Source: Siderastrea siderea (Eukaryota; Cnidaria; Anthozoa; Scleractinia; Rhizangiidae). Taken from it: a DNA stretch of 64,000 nucleotides. The notes beneath the pieces are model-generated. The model saw only the letters and a program-made list of their open reading frames with translations. It did no database searches and had not been told where the DNA came from. The translations under genes were made by a program, and so were the position numbers. Shown here in pieces: positions 1 through 10,519 of this stretch; position 1 is the first letter of the stretch; each line of letters begins with the position of its first letter. The stretch spans positions 39,760,804-39,824,803 of the forward strand of contig OZ034971.1 of assembly GCA_964030785.1 (NCBI GenBank), given 5' to 3'.

Positions 1-888
1 CGGATTCTTCAGCTTGTGCTCCTCTTCACCCTCCTGACCAAATGACCATGGTACACAGCAGTGTTCCATGCCTTGTTTCTGCAGTACTTTAGCAACGCTT
101 GCGTCACGGAGCGGGTCGACTTTCTTTTCTTCAGTGTCAACACATGGCCAGTTGTTTGCAGACAGCTCTTTTTTGCCCAAATTGGTCATAAGCGTGACAT
201 CGTAGATGACGCGATTCACGTGACAAACAGTGGAAATGATTTTCCTTCGTTCATCTTTACTAAACCGAGCCCAGAAGCCTTTCTTAAGCTCGACAGTAAA
301 ACATTCCTTAACAGCTGACAGACAGTGTAGTTCTTCAATGCACACTCTACACGCTGATAATGCATCTTCAGGATTGTCAACCGTCTCCAGTATTGTCGCC
401 ATAACTCGATATTGCATGGCTAATAGGCGGTCTGACAATTCTAAAGCTTGATTAGCGAAGGCCTCTGTTGCTTTTTCACGAGCACGTTCAAACCTTTTCT
501 TCGCGTTGGCCAGCGTTCTCGTAGCTGATTCATCCAGGTCAGTAAGATCCAACATTCTTATTCCTTGAGCAAGTGAAACTGCTTTAGCGCTATCTGTTGC
601 AGCTGCTTGTGCTGTCGCCCCACCGCACTCGCTTCTGGGGCTTGCCTTTTGAAATACTTCATACAATAACTGGATTCCTTCCTTGAAAAAGCTCATGCTA
701 GCTAACAAATCTTTTCTTGCTAATCCGTCTAACTTCGACTTGATGTTGTCGATTTCTCGCACGATCAAGCCACGGAATTTCTGATCTGTCACATCGCCTT
801 CTTTCAGTCTTTCTGCCGCTACGTCTCTTCCTTTATTCACGAGCAGGCCGATAGTGGCTTTAAACACAGCTGTGACAATGGAAGACAT
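1..888 (-). CDS. NHL-family gene 1, 5' part (cut by window start)
   Basis: Partial coding region of the first of three paralogues. It starts at the ATG whose complement lies at 886-888 and stays open for 296 codons to the window edge, stopping just where the beta-propeller begins in gene 2. The protein is nearly identical to gene 2 over this span. It has a helical N-terminal segment with a conserved FRxLIVREIDxIKSKLDGLA motif (about residues 38-58) and a second helical stretch ending in ERRxIISxVCxVNRxIYD. One in-frame codon is missing relative to genes 2 and 3 near nt 52 (in the CCVTPWSF stretch). The start is chosen by alignment with genes 2 and 3. No RING, B-box or signal peptide is seen. 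The cellular role is unknown; the NHL propeller expected beyond the edge usually binds protein or RNA. No intron is apparent. Confidence 0.8.
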   Translation of the reverse strand, partial: MSSIVTAVFKATIGLLVNKGRDVAAERLKEGDVTDQKFRGLIVREIDNIKSKLDGLARKDLLASMSFFKEGIQLLYEVFQKASPRSECGGATAQAAATDSAKAVSLAQGIRMLDLTDLDESATRTLANAKKRFERAREKATEAFANQALELSDRLLAMQYRVMATILETVDNPEDALSACRVCIEELHCLSAVKECFTVELKKGFWARFSKDERRKIISTVCHVNRVIYDVTLMTNLGKKELSANNWPCVDTEEKKVDPLRDASVAKVLQKQGMEHCCVPWSFGQEGEEEHKLKNP

Positions 889-3170
889 GACTTCTCGAGT
901 GAAAACTAATCAACACTGCTGTATTTTCGAATTAACAGAGCTAATGATCAAAGTGTGGGCGTTGTTTTCAAATAAACAGGAAAAGATTCCACAAATTATT
1001 GCCTAAAAAGGAGACTGCAAACAAAGATCTAAATGATATAGTTCAGTGGCTCACAAAAGAAAAGAAAGTGCTTTTCACTAACCCAGTGCCATCAGGATTT
1101 GGAAAAAAGGAGCGAATTAAATAAAAGCGGAAACTTTGTTTCAAGTACTAAGACAATAGTTGTCAAAAGATTGATTTATTTGTTTTCTGTAAGGTTGAAG
1201 CCGGGCTTAAAAGGTGTGTTAATTAGCTTGTCCTATATAAAGACTGTATTAAACGTTGCACAATTCTTTCTTAAATGAATTTTCATTCAGTTATTGAAAG
1301 ATTTAAATCGAAATTATCTTCAGTACCTAATTATTTAACTTATTTCCGAACAACCAATTAAAAACTAATACCCAACAACTCTGTAAAACTCTATTTAATG
1401 AAAGAGCTCGGATTACACTGCTCTTCAACAGGATATGGCGAAGCAGACTATACCGCAACGCAAGCCTACATAGTTCCCCGCCAGTGACATCGTTCCCACA
1501 GTTTTTTTTTTTCTGAGGGAAAAAGACGTAACTGCCGGAAAATACCAACATATTTTTACTTAATGAAACTCATTCTTAACTCCCTATAACCATGAAACAG
1601 TTTTTCAGTTGTTTCCGTGATATATATCCTGTTAATATTCGATGTGAGGTTTAATAGGTGTAGTTGTTTCACTGTGATTTCAACCAAAACACGTCAGACA
1701 CCCTTCACGTTCTTCAGCTTTAAAGGTGCCGGTCCGTTTCTCCGTGAGTGAACGCATTGTTAGGGCATTAAAATACAACGGTTTTACTTTAGTTTCATGA
1801 CATGCCAAGACAGATAATTATTGAAGCCGCTTTTTTGCCTACAGCGTTAATTAATTCTTTTTAATTGTGGAGGGTACCACGCCAGTCAAAATACATAAAA
1901 TACTCTCCGAGCCGCCAACAATCAAGAGCACCGTCAGTTTCTGCTTGAGTGAACAAACTGCTGGAGCTTCTATACGTTGTAGCTTTTATAAATGAAAGCT
2001 ACAGTATTTAGAAATCAAGGCAATTGATTAGTAAGTGTTTTCTGTTTTTATAGTGCTTGTTTGAAGTCTCTTTTTACTTTATAAAGCGTTTATTAAATCT
2101 TTGTTTGTTTCAAAAGTAAAACGAATGACGCACGAGTAATGCTTAAAACTCCATCAGTGACATAACACATTTAAGTCTCCTGACCCGTAACTAGGTGTTG
2201 CGTCAAATATATTGGCTTGTTTTTCTGCAGGAAATTGTTTGGATAATCATTCTTCCATATGGTTTGTATTTTCTCAGAGATTCCTTTCGTTAGAAACAGT
2301 AATTTAATATTTATATAATCGTACGCCCAACAACATTGCCCACCGTCGACTGTGCGCAACGCTACGCTCAACATTGCGCTCAGTTTCAAAATTGCATTGT
2401 ATTCTCACCCCTGCAATTTTGCACGTAACAATTTTACAGAGGAAGAAAATGATAAAGAATCAGGAGATAAATACGCTACGAGTTCACTGGGCACAATGTT
2501 ACACTGTATGTCCTTGATAAACACCAAAAAATATACCACAACCAAACAAACAAACGATTGACTTATGAGTACGCAAATAAGACTCGTTGGAAACATGCAC
2601 AAAACAACCCCGAACGAGTCGAAGAAACCTTAGTCAATAAACGCGGTAGGTTGATTTTTAGCCCTTCATATGCTGAAGAAAAACAAGGAAAGATCAAGTT
2701 TTTTCAACATTTTTCCATTCACGACTGGGTTTCAGTTTGATTATCAACAGTCGCCCTCTCGTTCCTCATTCAGCGAAATTCCTTCAAGCAAACTCTAGCT
2801 CTGTACAAATGTTTCTCCTACCAACGGGCAACTTAGAAGCTGAGTGACAAATATACGGAGTTCACACAACTCTGTTGCAGCTTGTGAATAGGTTTTCAGG
2901 TGAGGTGGGGAATGGGGTAAGGGCCGGAGAGTGATACTGGGGGGGAGGAGGCAATTCAACAGCACAGTCCGGTTCATGGCTCATAGTTGTTTGTAGGCGT
3001 ATAAGTGTACCTAGTCGCTGCTATATGCCATCTGAACACTGTTTACAGAACACACCTTTAACTATTTGGGTTGGCGAGAATGAAATTGGTTTTGTTAAAC
3101 CCCGCCTGAACTTTGTTTGAATAGCCGGCCCTTAAAGGCCTTAAAGTATGACTGGTTGCTATGTTAACCG
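889..3170. other. Gene 1 upstream spacer (unit A)
   Basis: Non-coding AT-rich DNA upstream of gene 1, matched almost base for base by 31612-33895 upstream of gene 2. Only short unconvincing reading frames occur. One of about 60 codons (2558-2740, plus) is kept in both units but matches nothing I recognise. I see no clear TATA box in the minus orientation close to the start codon. Confidence 0.6.
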
Positions 3171-3243
3171 TAACATAACATAACATAACATAACATAACA
3201 TAACATAACATAACATAACATAACATAACATAACATAACATAA
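3171..3243. repeat. (TAACA)n microsatellite, unit A
   Basis: About fourteen uninterrupted TAACA units. The counterpart in unit B at 33896-33967 is similar in length but carries one interruption near its start, and it is followed by about 70 bp that unit A lacks. Confidence 0.95.
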
Positions 3244-3629
3244 ATCACATAAAACAAATACATAAAATGAGAGATAAAATATTGATCATACAAAAAGAGT
3301 CAGTTTAAAAATTTATACAGAAAACTATTTATAATTAAAAATAAAACCATCACAGAATGAAAACTATTTACAAGATGAGAGAGCAATTCATGGATACTAC
3401 GCTGTCTAAAGTACTGGTTCATTTTCTAAAAGTTTTCTAAAAGTTTTAAAGTCAGATGATGCTCTAAGGACATCGGGTAAGCTATTCCAAAGCTTGGGCG
3501 CCTGATAACGCCAGGACTTAAGTCCGAACCTAGTGGTAACCGTAACATGTCGAGGATAAAACGTCTCCAGCTTTGCTAAATGTGTATAACACTAAGTGCC
3601 TCAAATAGTTTTCGAATCGTCAGGCTTAA

Positions 3630-5239
3630 GGTGTTTCGATACAGTTTTTTGGGGACCATACCTAACTTTTTGAATCGGCTCTTAGACAATCTTCTCCTTG
3701 TCAGATCAACGTGAAATTTGCAATACTTGTTGGTTTTGGATTGAACTTTAGCGTGGTTTACATTTTGTAAAAATCGATATTTCCATGACAACGATAAACA
3801 AAAATCCTCGAAAACAGTAAAATTGAAATTTTGCACGATCCAGATTTCGCTTCGAAAAGCAAATACCAGCATCTTAAACTGTGGTGTATGGCAAACAAAA
3901 TATACAAGAACAAAAAAATTATGTATGTTTGTTTTGAAGTAAATCGCAAAAACATTTTCAACCTTAGTTTTTGCCTAGTAATAATAAATGCACCGAAAAA
4001 TAATCAACGCTTTGGTCAAATGGCTAGTAAATACTGTTAAAATGTGTCTTTTACTTACTATTTTACGCCTAGAAAGTTTTGTTGAAACTGGTGTTCGCGA
4101 TCTCGAGAACGACTTGTTTTTCTAAGATCATTCGCGTAATAATTTTGTGGTAATTTTTTAATTTGAGCGCTTTTGCGAAAATCTTAAGAACGGCTCGATA
4201 GATTTTTCTAAAACACTAAACGTGCGTGCTTGACGATGTGGCCAATTTTAGTTTGGAGTCTTATTAACATTGATTCACTGGAACACTTTTAGATTTAACG
4301 TTAAAGAGGATGTCTGAACCGACGGAAAGGCTTGCGTTACATATAAACAGTTGGCAAGTAAATGCTAATATATTCAAAGTAATGCGCAATGCATTCTTCC
4401 GTGATTTTTACTTTTCGTTGTAATCTACAGTGCAACAAAGAACAAAGGAACCAGATAAAAATCACGAAGCAATGAATAACGCATTACTTTGAATATATTA
4501 GCATCTACTTGCCAACTGTAAATTTGTAACGCAACCAGTTCTCCGTCGGTTAATACATCCTCTTTAACGTTAAATCTAAAAGTGTTCCAGTGAATCAATG
4601 TTAATAAGACTCAAAACTAAAATTGGTCACATCGTCAAGCGTGCATGTTTAATGTTTTAAAAAAATCTATCGAGCCGTTCTTAAGATTTTCGCAAAAGCG
4701 CTCAAATTAAAAAAATTACCACAAAATTATTAGGCGAATGATCTTAGAAAAACAAGTCGTTCTCGAGATCGCGAGCACCATTTTCAACAAAACTTTCTAG
4801 GCGTAAAATAGTAAGTAAAAGACACATTTTAACAGTATTTACTAGCCATTTGATCAAAGCGTTGATTATTTTTCGTTGTATTTACTAATACTAGGCAAAA
4901 ACTAAGGTTGAAAATGTTTTTGCGATTTACTTCAAAACAAACATACATAATTTTTTTGTTCTTGTATATTTTGTTTGCCATACACCACAGTTTAAGATGC
5001 TGGTATTTGCTTTTCGAAGCGAAATCTGGATCGTGCAAAATTTCAATTTTACTGTTTTCGAGGATTTTTGTTTATCGTTGTCATGGAAATATCGATTTTT
5101 ACAAAATGTAAACCACGCTAAAGTTCAATCCAAAACCAACAAGTATTGCAAATTTCACGTTGATCTGACAAGGAGAAGACTGTCTAAGAGCCGATTCAAA
5201 AAGCTAGGTATGGTCCCAAAAAAACTGTATCGAAACACC
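3630..5239. mobile_element. 1.6-kb foldback element, TTAA target duplication
   Basis: Two arms of roughly 775 bp (about 3630-4407 and 4459-5239) are near-perfect inverted repeats around a loop of about 50 bp. The ends begin GGTGTTTCGATACAG. TTAA lies at both junctions (3626-3629 and 5240-5243), and unit B has a single TTAA at the matching uninterrupted site (34419-34422), which proves insertion. TTAA duplication is typical of piggyBac- and Kolobok-type transposases; the ends match neither in a way I can confirm. Short open frames are mirrored in both arms and need not be genes. No transposase is present, so the element is non-autonomous. Confidence 0.9.
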
Positions 5240-5243
5240 TTAA

Positions 5244-5731
5244 TATGGCGCCGGTTGGATCAGTGAAATATCGAATCAGATGACACTGACTTTGAGAGCA
5301 AGGAAGAATGGACAAGAATCAACAACAAACTGAACCCACTCATGACACCGAGACCGAGATTAGAACCCAGGCCACATTGGTGCGAGGCCAGAGCTGTTAC
5401 CACTGTACCATCCCCACCCCCCGCAGGACTTTACAAATGAATTCATCATCATTGTTGGCCAGCCAATAATACTGTACAATACTATGCAAAAACCTTTAAT
5501 AAAACTACGATAAGGTTTAAAGTGGAGTCACTTATGGGGTCGTGTAAAAATAAATAATTTAAGTCTTAAAAATTGGAAGCTAATTAATGAAAGGTGAAAA
5601 TAAAATTTACCTTTCTTATTCAATAACTGTTTAAAAACATCTTCAATTGCTTTTTAGTCGGTTTCGGAAAACGAGATGTCAGACATATCGATATACATGT
5701 ATCGTGTGTCAAAAAACAAATTCCAAAGAAG
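5244..5731. other. Shared spacer (unit A)
   Basis: No gene seen. Compared with unit B, this stretch lacks about 90 bp present near 34767-34857 and about 110 bp present near 35010-35120, so unit A has suffered deletions here or unit B has gained sequence. Confidence 0.5.
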
Positions 5732-6563
5732 TTCGAATTAGTTGCTTGAACTATCCCTACTTCTATGTCTCACAGCTCTTCTATCTGATAACGTGGCGTT
5801 TCTTTTGTGATGATGGCGATGATGACGATGATGATGATGACGCGACTTCCGGTTCCTCTGACCATTATTGGAAACACTTCTGTCACTATCAGTACTCCTA
5901 CTGCGGCTGCGCTGTCGCAGCTCACTTTTACCAAGGGAGCTCCCTGACGTTTCACCCCACCCTGCTTCTCAAGGGCTGCATGCTGTTCATTTTGTTCGCT
6001 GTCAGAGCTATCACTGTTAGTAGTCTGTTTATCGTCTTCGTGTTTATACGGTGAACCCTCAGTTTTCAAATCTTTTCGTCGTACATCATGTTCTTTGTTG
6101 GCCTCCCTTTCATGAGATCTGGATGTTCTATGGCCTTCTTAACACTCGTAATCACGAGTAACATTCCTTGAAGTCCGTTCATCTCCATTTGAATGTAACC
6201 ATGCTTTTCTCACTGAGTCATCTTCTTCGTCAAGATAGCTGCGCTTTCTCTCTCGGTGTAAAATATTTTTACCTTCTTCTTGATCTTCGCTATCACTGCT
6301 ACTGATAGTCCGTCGCCTTCTTTGTACGTTTCTTCTGTTTTTATCAATATCATTATCACCTGGAAGCTTAACTTGTTCAAGGTTTGTTTCATTTGCTCTT
6401 AGCTTTTGGTTATCTTCACTGTCACACTAAAGGAAGCATTTCTATTTTTTTCACTTTCTCTTTTAACAAAGCGCTGTTTAGTATTGGGTGGCGATTTATA
6501 CTCGTTCTCCTCACTTCTGGTTCTTTTCTTTCTCCATTTTGTTTCTGAGCTGTTGTCATACTC
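5732..6563 (-). pseudogene. Ser/Arg-rich (RS-domain-like) coding remnant, unit A
   Basis: Decayed copy of the frame better preserved at 35111-35956. On the minus strand it shows charged, Ser/Asp/Arg-rich protein such as RRRRTISSSDSEDQEEGK and KQTTNSDSSDSEQNEQ. It carries the in-frame TAA shared with unit B (near 6131) plus unit-A-specific damage: a 2-nt gain near 6420 and a 1-nt loss near 5942 after the KRQG codons, after which the reading turns into unrelated hydrophobic sequence. RS-rich proteins usually act in pre-mRNA splicing; the parent gene is not identified. Confidence 0.6.
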
Positions 6564-7293
6564 TCAAATTCAGGAATTGAGTCATTCAGTTGCCGTTTAA
6601 ATATATTTTGTGACGATTCCTCGTCTCCCTTACCATTTTACTCTTAAGATTTTTAAATCTTCAGAGTAGAACTGTCAAAACCGTTAATGATCAATCATTG
6701 GACACGTGACGCAAACGTTCTACACTTGAAGTCAAAACTTAGTTTACCGCCGGCTAGTCTTAAACAGCTGCCAAGTTTATACCACGTTAAAGGATTATGT
6801 AACCTTGAAAGGGAGGCTTTTTTGAGTTGGGCACTAACAAAGTGTCATGCAGTATTCGTGGTAGTACGGTCTCTTGTATAAATATCAAGCAGTATCACCC
6901 TCTCTTTCCTCCCAACCTCCTACCATCCAACCCCACCCCACCCTGGTGTTATTTCCCACTTTGTCCCAGCGGCGCGTTTGAATTGACTCTGGCATGAACT
7001 ACGAATATGATTAGCATGTTTAAGAGACCATAAAGTGCCTTGAAAACATTCACATCATACTTTGATCCTGGTTAATGTTATGATCAATGGATTGTAGATT
7101 ATTTTAAAACGCTAAAACGGTTAACTCAAATGTGCTGTTTTTTTAATGCAAATCGGCGAGATAAATTCCAGCGCCTTTTCAACAACCTGTGATCAAACTT
7201 AGTTTAAGCAGCGCTCTTCATATATTTATCTTTCTGACAAGTAAAAGAAAATCAAAGGGCCGTAATGAAATACTGACCGATCGAAGTTTCCAG
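6564..7293. other. Shared spacer (unit A)
   Basis: No supported gene. A frame of 64 codons at 6687-6881 is identical in unit B (36080-36274), but the flanking non-coding DNA is equally conserved, so identity reflects recent duplication and not selection. Confidence 0.5.
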
Positions 7294-7406
7294 TTGAGCG
7301 GTAGACATGGTAGCTGATGCGGCTGGAAGCGTTTAATTCGGGGATTCCCCTAATGCCCTCAGATGACGTAGAACAATAACAAGTGTTTCCGCTTTTCTAA
7401 GAAAGT
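7294..7406. repeat. Dispersed 110-bp repeat R1, first copy in unit A
   Basis: Begins TTGAGCGGTAGACAT and contains TTTAATTCGGGGATTCCCC and CCTCAGATGACGTA. A diverged second copy in the same orientation lies at 16487-16595, and both copies are repeated in unit B (36686-36800 and 52977-53090). It is therefore a family older than the duplication. The class of the repeat is unknown. Confidence 0.75.
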
Positions 7407-7435
7407 CTATTTTTATGACGTCCAACATAATAATG

Positions 7436-7594
7436 CATACTTGTCCAATACTCCGACAAATTTATGCACAGCATTGTTAAATTTCTTATTGTTTTGCTTC
7501 ATTCTTTATTGTTATGCTTTTGTACAGTATTGTTATGTGAAGTGAATACAATACAATACCATGCATAAATTTGTCGGAGTATTGGACAACCCTC
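7436..7594. mobile_element. 159-bp hAT-like MITE, unit A only
   Basis: Inverted ends share TTGTCCAATACTCCGACAA and extend for about 30 bp. The right end reads GAGGGTTGTCCAA, close to the CAGGG-type end of hAT elements. An 8-bp duplication TAATAATG lies at 7428-7435 and 7595-7602. Unit B keeps the empty site with one TAATAATG at 36821-36828. It has no coding capacity. Confidence 0.9.
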
Positions 7595-7723
7595 TAATAA
7601 TGTAAAAAAATTAACGTAGAAGGGGCTGTCCCAGGATTATGCACTATTTTCCAACCAAAACCTGTCATGTTTTGGTTGTTGCTTAACTCTGTTTTGCGAC
7701 TGTGGTTTTAGTTTGGCTCTCTT

Positions 7724-7817
7724 AGAATAGAATAGAATAGAATAGAATAGAAGAGAAGAGAAGAGAAGAGAAGAGAAGAGAAGAGAAGAGAAGAGAAGAG
7801 AAGAGAATAGAATAGAA
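7724..7817. repeat. GAATA/GAAGA pentanucleotide array, unit A
   Basis: Compound microsatellite of AGAAT units, then AGAAG units, then AGAAT units. In unit B (36951-37034) the proportions of the two types differ, showing slippage after duplication. Confidence 0.95.
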
Positions 7818-9949
7818 ACTTTATTAACGTGTCTAAAGTGTCTAGCAAGGGAAATCACCCTGCTGATAGGGGACACCTAACTAACAGTTAAAGGTAACTA
7901 TAAGATAACTAATCTCTAACATCATAAGAACTGAATTATTAAGTAATAACTAATGGACCGTGATTAGGTTTCTTAGAATTTTATGAAACGAAGGGCTTGG
8001 CTTATCATGGCGCTTTTGCGTGGAATATTCGGCGAGGCACTGATTAATCTTAGACATTTTTCTAAGGTCAGTTGTGGTTTATTGGAATGGTAGAGTGGTA
8101 GCTCAATTCCGCTGCAGAAAAGTTTGTGGAATGAGTTATTGTTAATAGCTATACGAGCTCGTAAGTAGGATGGAAAATGGTTTCAGAAAAATGTTTCTAC
8201 GCGGGCCTATCGTATTTCCCGACAGGATAGAAAGGATTCAAGGGGCCAATTGATTTTGGATTTGGTTTGAAACTGGTTACTGATGGGTTGATTGGTTGGT
8301 TGGTACATGACGTTGTTGTCACCATACGCTTCTATTGCCGCCCTAACCCCTACCGCAGGCAGCATACCTCCCCAGCACAGTAGGAACAGTAACGAAAAGA
8401 AGGGGTCACGTCTTGCTTGGGGTGGAGCTTGGTGCTATTAAATAACCCTGAAATAGGGAGACTATGTCCTCCTTGCCCCCCTTTTCCCTTCCTCCATCTC
8501 CCTGATTTACTGATCTCCTGTAAAAAGTAATAGAGAAACAAATCAACTCCACACTTCTGTTGAACCAATGTTCTGTTGTCAAAAAATATTTTAGCAAGTG
8601 GCCAGTCGACAATCGACCGCCGGCCGGTAATTTGTATTTCAATTTTGATTTTTTCCTTTTTTTTTCGGGCTGGGTTGGGGAGGTTAGTATTGGTTGCATG
8701 GACCGGTCTGTGAGGTGTTTCGTGGACCCCGCCCCTAGAGTGGTCCATGGAGCGGGGTCAGCGTTTTCTGGTCACCTTTACTGACGCCAAGATCGGGTCA
8801 GATGGTTGCAAACAACAAGAACGACAAAAGGATAACACAGTTTTTTTTGACCGGAATAATCTGTTTTTGTCCAACGGAATAATTTTTTTTTCGCGACTAG
8901 AATAATGGAATAACGGAAATTTTAGAACAGTGTTAAACAATAAAAATACAAATAACAGGAAATTCACACTTTTATTCATTTTATTGTATGGTATATAGGG
9001 ATATTTAGCTCGGTGTTGGAAAGTTACAAGGAAATACCAATTATGGAAATATTTTATTGTTATCGGATTCAACTTGTATTTTTGGTTTGGGTTATATTTA
9101 AGGTTTTTATTTCAAGTGCGCATAACCATGTAGCGATTGTCTGGTGCTCAGTGGTTTACGCGGAAACACCTACGCCACTGAGCACCCGCTTACACCTGTT
9201 TTCTGTGCCACCTTTACATTTTTTCATTGCTAAATCGACTTTCTTTTTACCTAGATCACCTCTAAAATTCTTTCCCTTCAGTGAGTTTTTACGCCTCCGA
9301 AAACGGCTCTCCCCTCTACCTAATTAGCTATGCACCTCCTTATCCAGTGGAATTTCAGAACGCCTATTTTAAAAATTAGTACAGATTTTGCTGAATCACA
9401 TTTGACATCTGTAATTGGTTCTGCCGCACGAATTTCACACTTTGGGTTCTTTAATGAGATAAGTTATCCATGTTGTAATTAGATTAGATAATTTCCGTTC
9501 TTTTGAGCTTGTAACAGTGAGACTGTAAAAAGTTAGAGTTGAGTTGTAATTTGCACTGTGACTGTACAGAGCTGTGAACAAGAGTATTAAACGGTCAGAG
9601 AACGGGACCGTCCTTCTTGCAGTTATGTCTTTGTAAGCAAAATAATTGCTTAACAGCAGCAAAAATGGAATAATGAACTCTTCATTATTCCTCTTCAGCC
9701 CTCAAAGAACGAAATGATTCTGATCCCAGACACCCAATTCCAGCTCATTAGTGGTCCAATAGATTTCGATTTTTTTTTTCGTCTAAAATTTAAGTCCGCC
9801 AATAAAAATTCTCGATGTTGTTTTGAAGGGAGACCGGCGATTGCCGAAAACGTGGAAAACATATGCAAGAGAAAAGGGATCAGTGAGGTTTGTGAAGGAT
9901 CACGCGAATGGATGGGGAAGCGAACAAGACTGCCGTTTGTTGATTTTAA
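7818..9949. other. Shared spacer with a conserved hairpin (unit A)
   Basis: No gene seen. A perfect 12-bp stem GGTGCTCAGTGG / CCACTGAGCACC with a 20-nt loop lies at 9143-9186; the unit B equivalent (39110-39153) has one mismatch. The empty sites of two unit-B insertions lie here: GGTATATAGGG near 8990-9000 (0.74-kb repeat) and CTATGCAC at 9328-9335 (DIRS element). Confidence 0.6.
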
Positions 9950-10189
9950 AAGTATCTTACGATAAGCTTCTGGGTTCTATTTTTCATTACTGCCATTCGG
10001 GTTGTAGCCGGTCTTGTTATTGATGTTACTGAGGAGCATCAAAAACTCGTTAAAAACGCATGGCTTAAATGCGACAAAGTATTGATAGCCGAAGAACAAG
10101 CTGTATTAGAAGCATTTAGAACACATTGTCGTTTAGGATTTTTGCCAGGAAGTAATCTAGTAATTGTTTTATTTTTCTTTCCTGATTAA
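9950..10189 (+). pseudogene. Possible coding remnant, 79 codons
   Basis: An open frame without an ATG encodes a hydrophobic segment (SFWVLFFITAIRVVAGLVI) followed by a charged helical stretch (VTEEHQKLVKNAWLKCDK). In unit B (45787-46030) four bases are missing at the equivalent of codons 30-31, which destroys the frame. The composition looks protein-like, perhaps an old exon of a membrane protein, but I recognise no family and chance is possible. Confidence 0.25.
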
Positions 10190-10338
10190 AATTCAGACTG
10201 TATTAAGTGCATGCTCATTTGTCTCAAAGTTTGCCAGCGCTCCTAATAACGCCTTCGAAGCAATGGATAGTCCAACAAAAAAAAAAGATTAAAAAAACGT
10301 ACACGCAAACGTAGCTTTGAAAAATGTTTCGGGATTTT

Positions 10339-10519
10339 CAGGGGCGGATCCAGGGGTGTGGATTGGGTGGCTAGGCACCCCCCTCTTTGAGGTCATTTAA
10401 GCGGCTTAAAATTAAGAAAATTAACAAAACTATCACGGAGACCACTTTGTCACCAATTGTTCCGATATTGTTCTGTCAGGTGAGCCATCCCCCGTTCAAA
10501 AATCCTGGATCCGCCACTG
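10339..10519. mobile_element. 181-bp hAT-like MITE, unit A copy
   Basis: Inverted ends CAGGGGCGGATCCAGG and CCTGGATCCGCCACTG, with ATTTT on both sides. CAG(T/G)GGCGGATCCAGG ends are typical of non-autonomous hAT elements. The same element sits at the same place in unit B (46178-46358), so it predates the duplication. Confidence 0.85.

Noticed and set aside
1225..1240. TATATAAAG as a promoter of gene 1
   Set aside because: It is on the plus strand and about 340 bp upstream of a minus-strand gene, so orientation is wrong; AT-rich DNA gives such matches by chance.
3576..5266. Mirrored frames of 67-98 codons in the foldback arms
   Set aside because: Both arms are the same sequence inverted, so paired frames are expected without coding function.
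5647..6054. 135-codon plus-strand frame with an Asp run
   Set aside because: Antisense of the His-rich repeat of the RS-like remnant; the Asp run is the complement of CAT codons.
9013..9327. 104-codon plus-strand frame kept in unit B
   Set aside because: Conservation equals that of surrounding non-coding DNA; composition hydrophobic and no domain.
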